Origin: Pseudeuparius sepicola
Taxonomy: Eukaryota; Arthropoda; Insecta; Coleoptera; Anthribidae
Length of the DNA: 64,000 nucleotides
Assembly: GCA_963920635.1 (NCBI GenBank)
Contig: OY987298.1
Coordinates: 53,671,949 to 53,735,948 of the forward strand
Direction: 5' to 3'
How positions within the stretch are numbered: position 1 is the first letter of the stretch; the number at the start of each line of letters is the position of its first letter. The notes beneath the pieces were generated by a model. It was not told where the DNA came from, did not search any database, and was given only the letters and a program-made list of their open reading frames with translations. This document shows positions 61,810 through 64,000 of this stretch, piece by piece. Made by a program: the position numbers and the translations under genes.

Positions 61810-62590
61810 GTAGGTTTGAATCTTTACAAAATAACGAAAATTTAATCATAATTGGCCTAACATTTTGAAGCGCTGAAAGACAGATAACTTTGCAAAGACG
61901 CATTTACTTTGGCAGCTATTCCTCTTCTATTATTATAACAAATTTTAAATTGAATTATTGAAGGTAGTCTTAATAAAAATGGCAAGTAAAAATTTATTTT
62001 TTATTCATTATTGATAACATTAGTTAAAAGTAATGGATAAGAAATTTGTTTTCTTTTATTATCCTAATAACTAGAGACTTTCCCACGTGATACACTTAGC
62101 TTCAGCTGTCACCTGATGATTAATAAAAAGGTTATAAAGAGGGGTGAATGTGAAAGTTAAGGGGTGTTCCATTCTACCAAATAAAATAATTGCCCTAATC
62201 TTCCCGTAATACTTACATTGTTATCCATAGAGAAATTAAAATCGATTTTACATGATGGACCAGTAACTTCCATGATTATGTCTTTGGTTCTTATTGGTCT
62301 TCATAAAAAACACAGCGCTGAGTGCCCTTTTCTTTATTTGCGTGAATGCATCTCGTTTAAACCGTGGTTACTCTGTTGTCCCTCTTCTCTTAGAGCATAA
62401 ACTCACTTTATGGTGAAATTTCGAAATTCGATTAGTGACAAGGGCAAATAAGACGTGTTAAAAATATTAGGTATTAACTAGGGCTCCTGGATAGGGAGAG
62501 TTGGGCAATAAAGTCATTAGTGTCATTATTCCCCGATTTTGGGCATTATAGAGATAGCTAGATTCTTTTCTTATCTTTTGCCCCCGTAAA

Positions 62591-63059
62591 AATTTTAGAT
62601 ATCTATAGAAACTGTATGTAAAATTAGAGTTTTTTTTTGTATTTAGGTCATGATTTATGTCAAATTGGAAAAAAATTATGAGAACTCATGGGCGGAGTGT
62701 TTTTTAATAGGAAACTGAAACAGTGTATACCTGGTTGCCCTCGATAAGGAAACTTATTAGGCGTAAATATTAAGAACATTATCCAATAGTTTAAGTTTTG
62801 AGTTGACACTAAAATAATGACAATGTAATTTCAACTTTAAAATAATTCAAAAGAAAAATGTAAAATAATGCACATTAGTTTTCAAGCATTAGTTGCAGCT
62901 GCCCGATTAATAGAAGTAACCAAATACCTGGTATGGCGAAAGTAATATGGTTTAGCGCGCATGCAAGCAAGAAGTGTAAGAGCTCTGGGAATTATTTCAA
63001 ATGACTCCAGTATCACAAGATGTTCTGCAGAATTATTATTACAAAAAACATTAGAGCAA
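62591..63059 (+). repeat. Direct repeat, copy 1 (848-bp offset)
   Basis: Matches 63439-63926 along its length (AACTCATGGGCGGAGTGTT, GAATTATTTCAAATGACTCC, GTTCTGCAGAATTATTATTA). Repeat-derived; no intact ORF. Confidence 0.85.
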
Positions 63060-63438
63060 AGAAGACGTCCTATAGAATAAATGGACGATGATAATGATAA
63101 TTAAGTATCTGCATAATATAGTAAGATGTATTTAAAATAAACTCTTCAGCAGGATAACAAATTAATAATGACAACTTATTTTGAAATAAAAATTACATTA
63201 TTAGGTCATTATATACAGTTGCCAAATGCCGCGAGCATTAACTCACCTCCCAACCTTCTGTTAATTCTGGTTCTAAATGTCAAAGTTTAATGATGTTACG
63301 AAGGGCTACTTCATGACGTCATGCATCAAAAACGGAATCGCGTGAATGATAAAAGTAAATACCAGTCATTACTGGTCCATCGTGTAAAGTCAGTTTAAAT
63401 TTGTTTCATGATTGCGAATGACTCCTTGTCATGATCAA

Positions 63439-63926
63439 AATTTTTAGATTGCCATAGAAACTGTATGACAAATTAGAGGTTTTTGTATTTAGGTTATAAT
63501 TTATGTCAAATTAAAGAAAAATGATGGGAACTCATGGGCGGAGTGTTCTTTTTTTAATAGGAAACAGTGTGTGTCTGGTTGCCCTCTATAAGAAAACTTA
63601 TTTTAGGCGTAAATATGAATACCATTATCAAATAGTTTAAGTTTTGAGTTGACAAAAATAGCAATATGAAAATATGACACCAAAAGAATGACACTGTCAT
63701 TTCAACTTTCAAGTAATTCAAGAGAAAAATGTGAAATATTGCACTTTAGTTATCCAAGCATTAGTTGCAGCAGCCCGATTATTAAAAATAACCAAATACA
63801 TGGTATGGCGAATATGATTTATCGCATTTAGCGTGCAAGAAGTGTAAAAGCTCTGGGAATTATTTCAAATGACTCCAGTATCACAAAATGTTCTGCAGAA
63901 TTATTATTACAGAAAACACTAGAGCA
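63439..63926 (+). repeat. Direct repeat, copy 2
   Basis: Second copy of the 62591-63059 unit. The 380 bp between the copies belong to another dispersed family also seen at 3310-3480 and 8095-8185. Confidence 0.85.
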
Positions 63927-64000
63927 ACTATTTGTTAGCAAAAATTACAGTTGAATTGTGACCTTCATTATACTTTTCACTTTTTCATAATTAAACTGTG

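Overview
The window looks like a stretch of an AT-rich insect genome, possibly a beetle, though the species is not identifiable from sequence alone. Supporting signs are GT-AG introns of 55-80 bp beside introns of many kb, a dense load of gypsy, Tc1, hAT, LINE and foldback repeats, and two multi-exon animal genes. There are no operons, CRISPR arrays or functional tRNA/rRNA genes.

Two host genes interleave. On the + strand, a Janus kinase (JAK, insect hopscotch type) runs from 8455 to 61809 in nine recognisable exons. They encode most of the SH2 domain, the whole JH2 pseudokinase, a linker and the first residues of the JH1 kinase. The FERM part lies upstream or is not recognisable, and the rest of JH1 lies beyond the last exon found. 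The JAK intron between 8794 and 49311 is about 40.5 kb. Wholly inside it, on the - strand, lies an 11-exon gene (42164 down to 16693). I could join its exons in phase to exactly 1347 codons. It predicts a type I membrane protein with a signal peptide, kringle-kringle, two farnesoic-acid-methyltransferase-like (FAMeT) domains, kringle-kringle, two more FAMeT domains, a thrombospondin type 1 repeat, two Ig-like regions, one transmembrane helix and a short basic tail. I do not recognise this architecture.

Mobile DNA fills the introns. 25298-30709 is an apparently intact gypsy retrotransposon (- strand) with two 417-bp LTRs identical as read, a GTGT target duplication and a canonical -1 slippery heptamer between gag and pol. 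51055-52725 is a full-length Tc1-type element (TA duplication, one in-frame stop) inserted in an older repeat. 57302-61042 is a + strand LINE with a PHD-like ORF1 and an ORF2 broken by two frameshifts. 3729-4999 is a three-level nest of MITEs, two of them with clear 8-bp duplications. 39119-40445 is a relic transposon with a psq-type helix-turn-helix fragment. 46426-47287 is an 862-bp palindrome.

The least explained signal is a set of short repeats combining a Pol III promoter-like region with a long hairpin at one end. Three copies carry a region resembling the 3' half of 5S rRNA (32668-33246, 43643-44974, 50635-52925). Two copies of another family carry a degenerate tRNA head (18366-18815, 54160-54550). 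A further hairpin stands alone at 5509-5608. Stems are conserved while loops differ greatly. JAK exon 49312-49550 also appears to carry two mutually compensating frameshifts just before the glycine loop.
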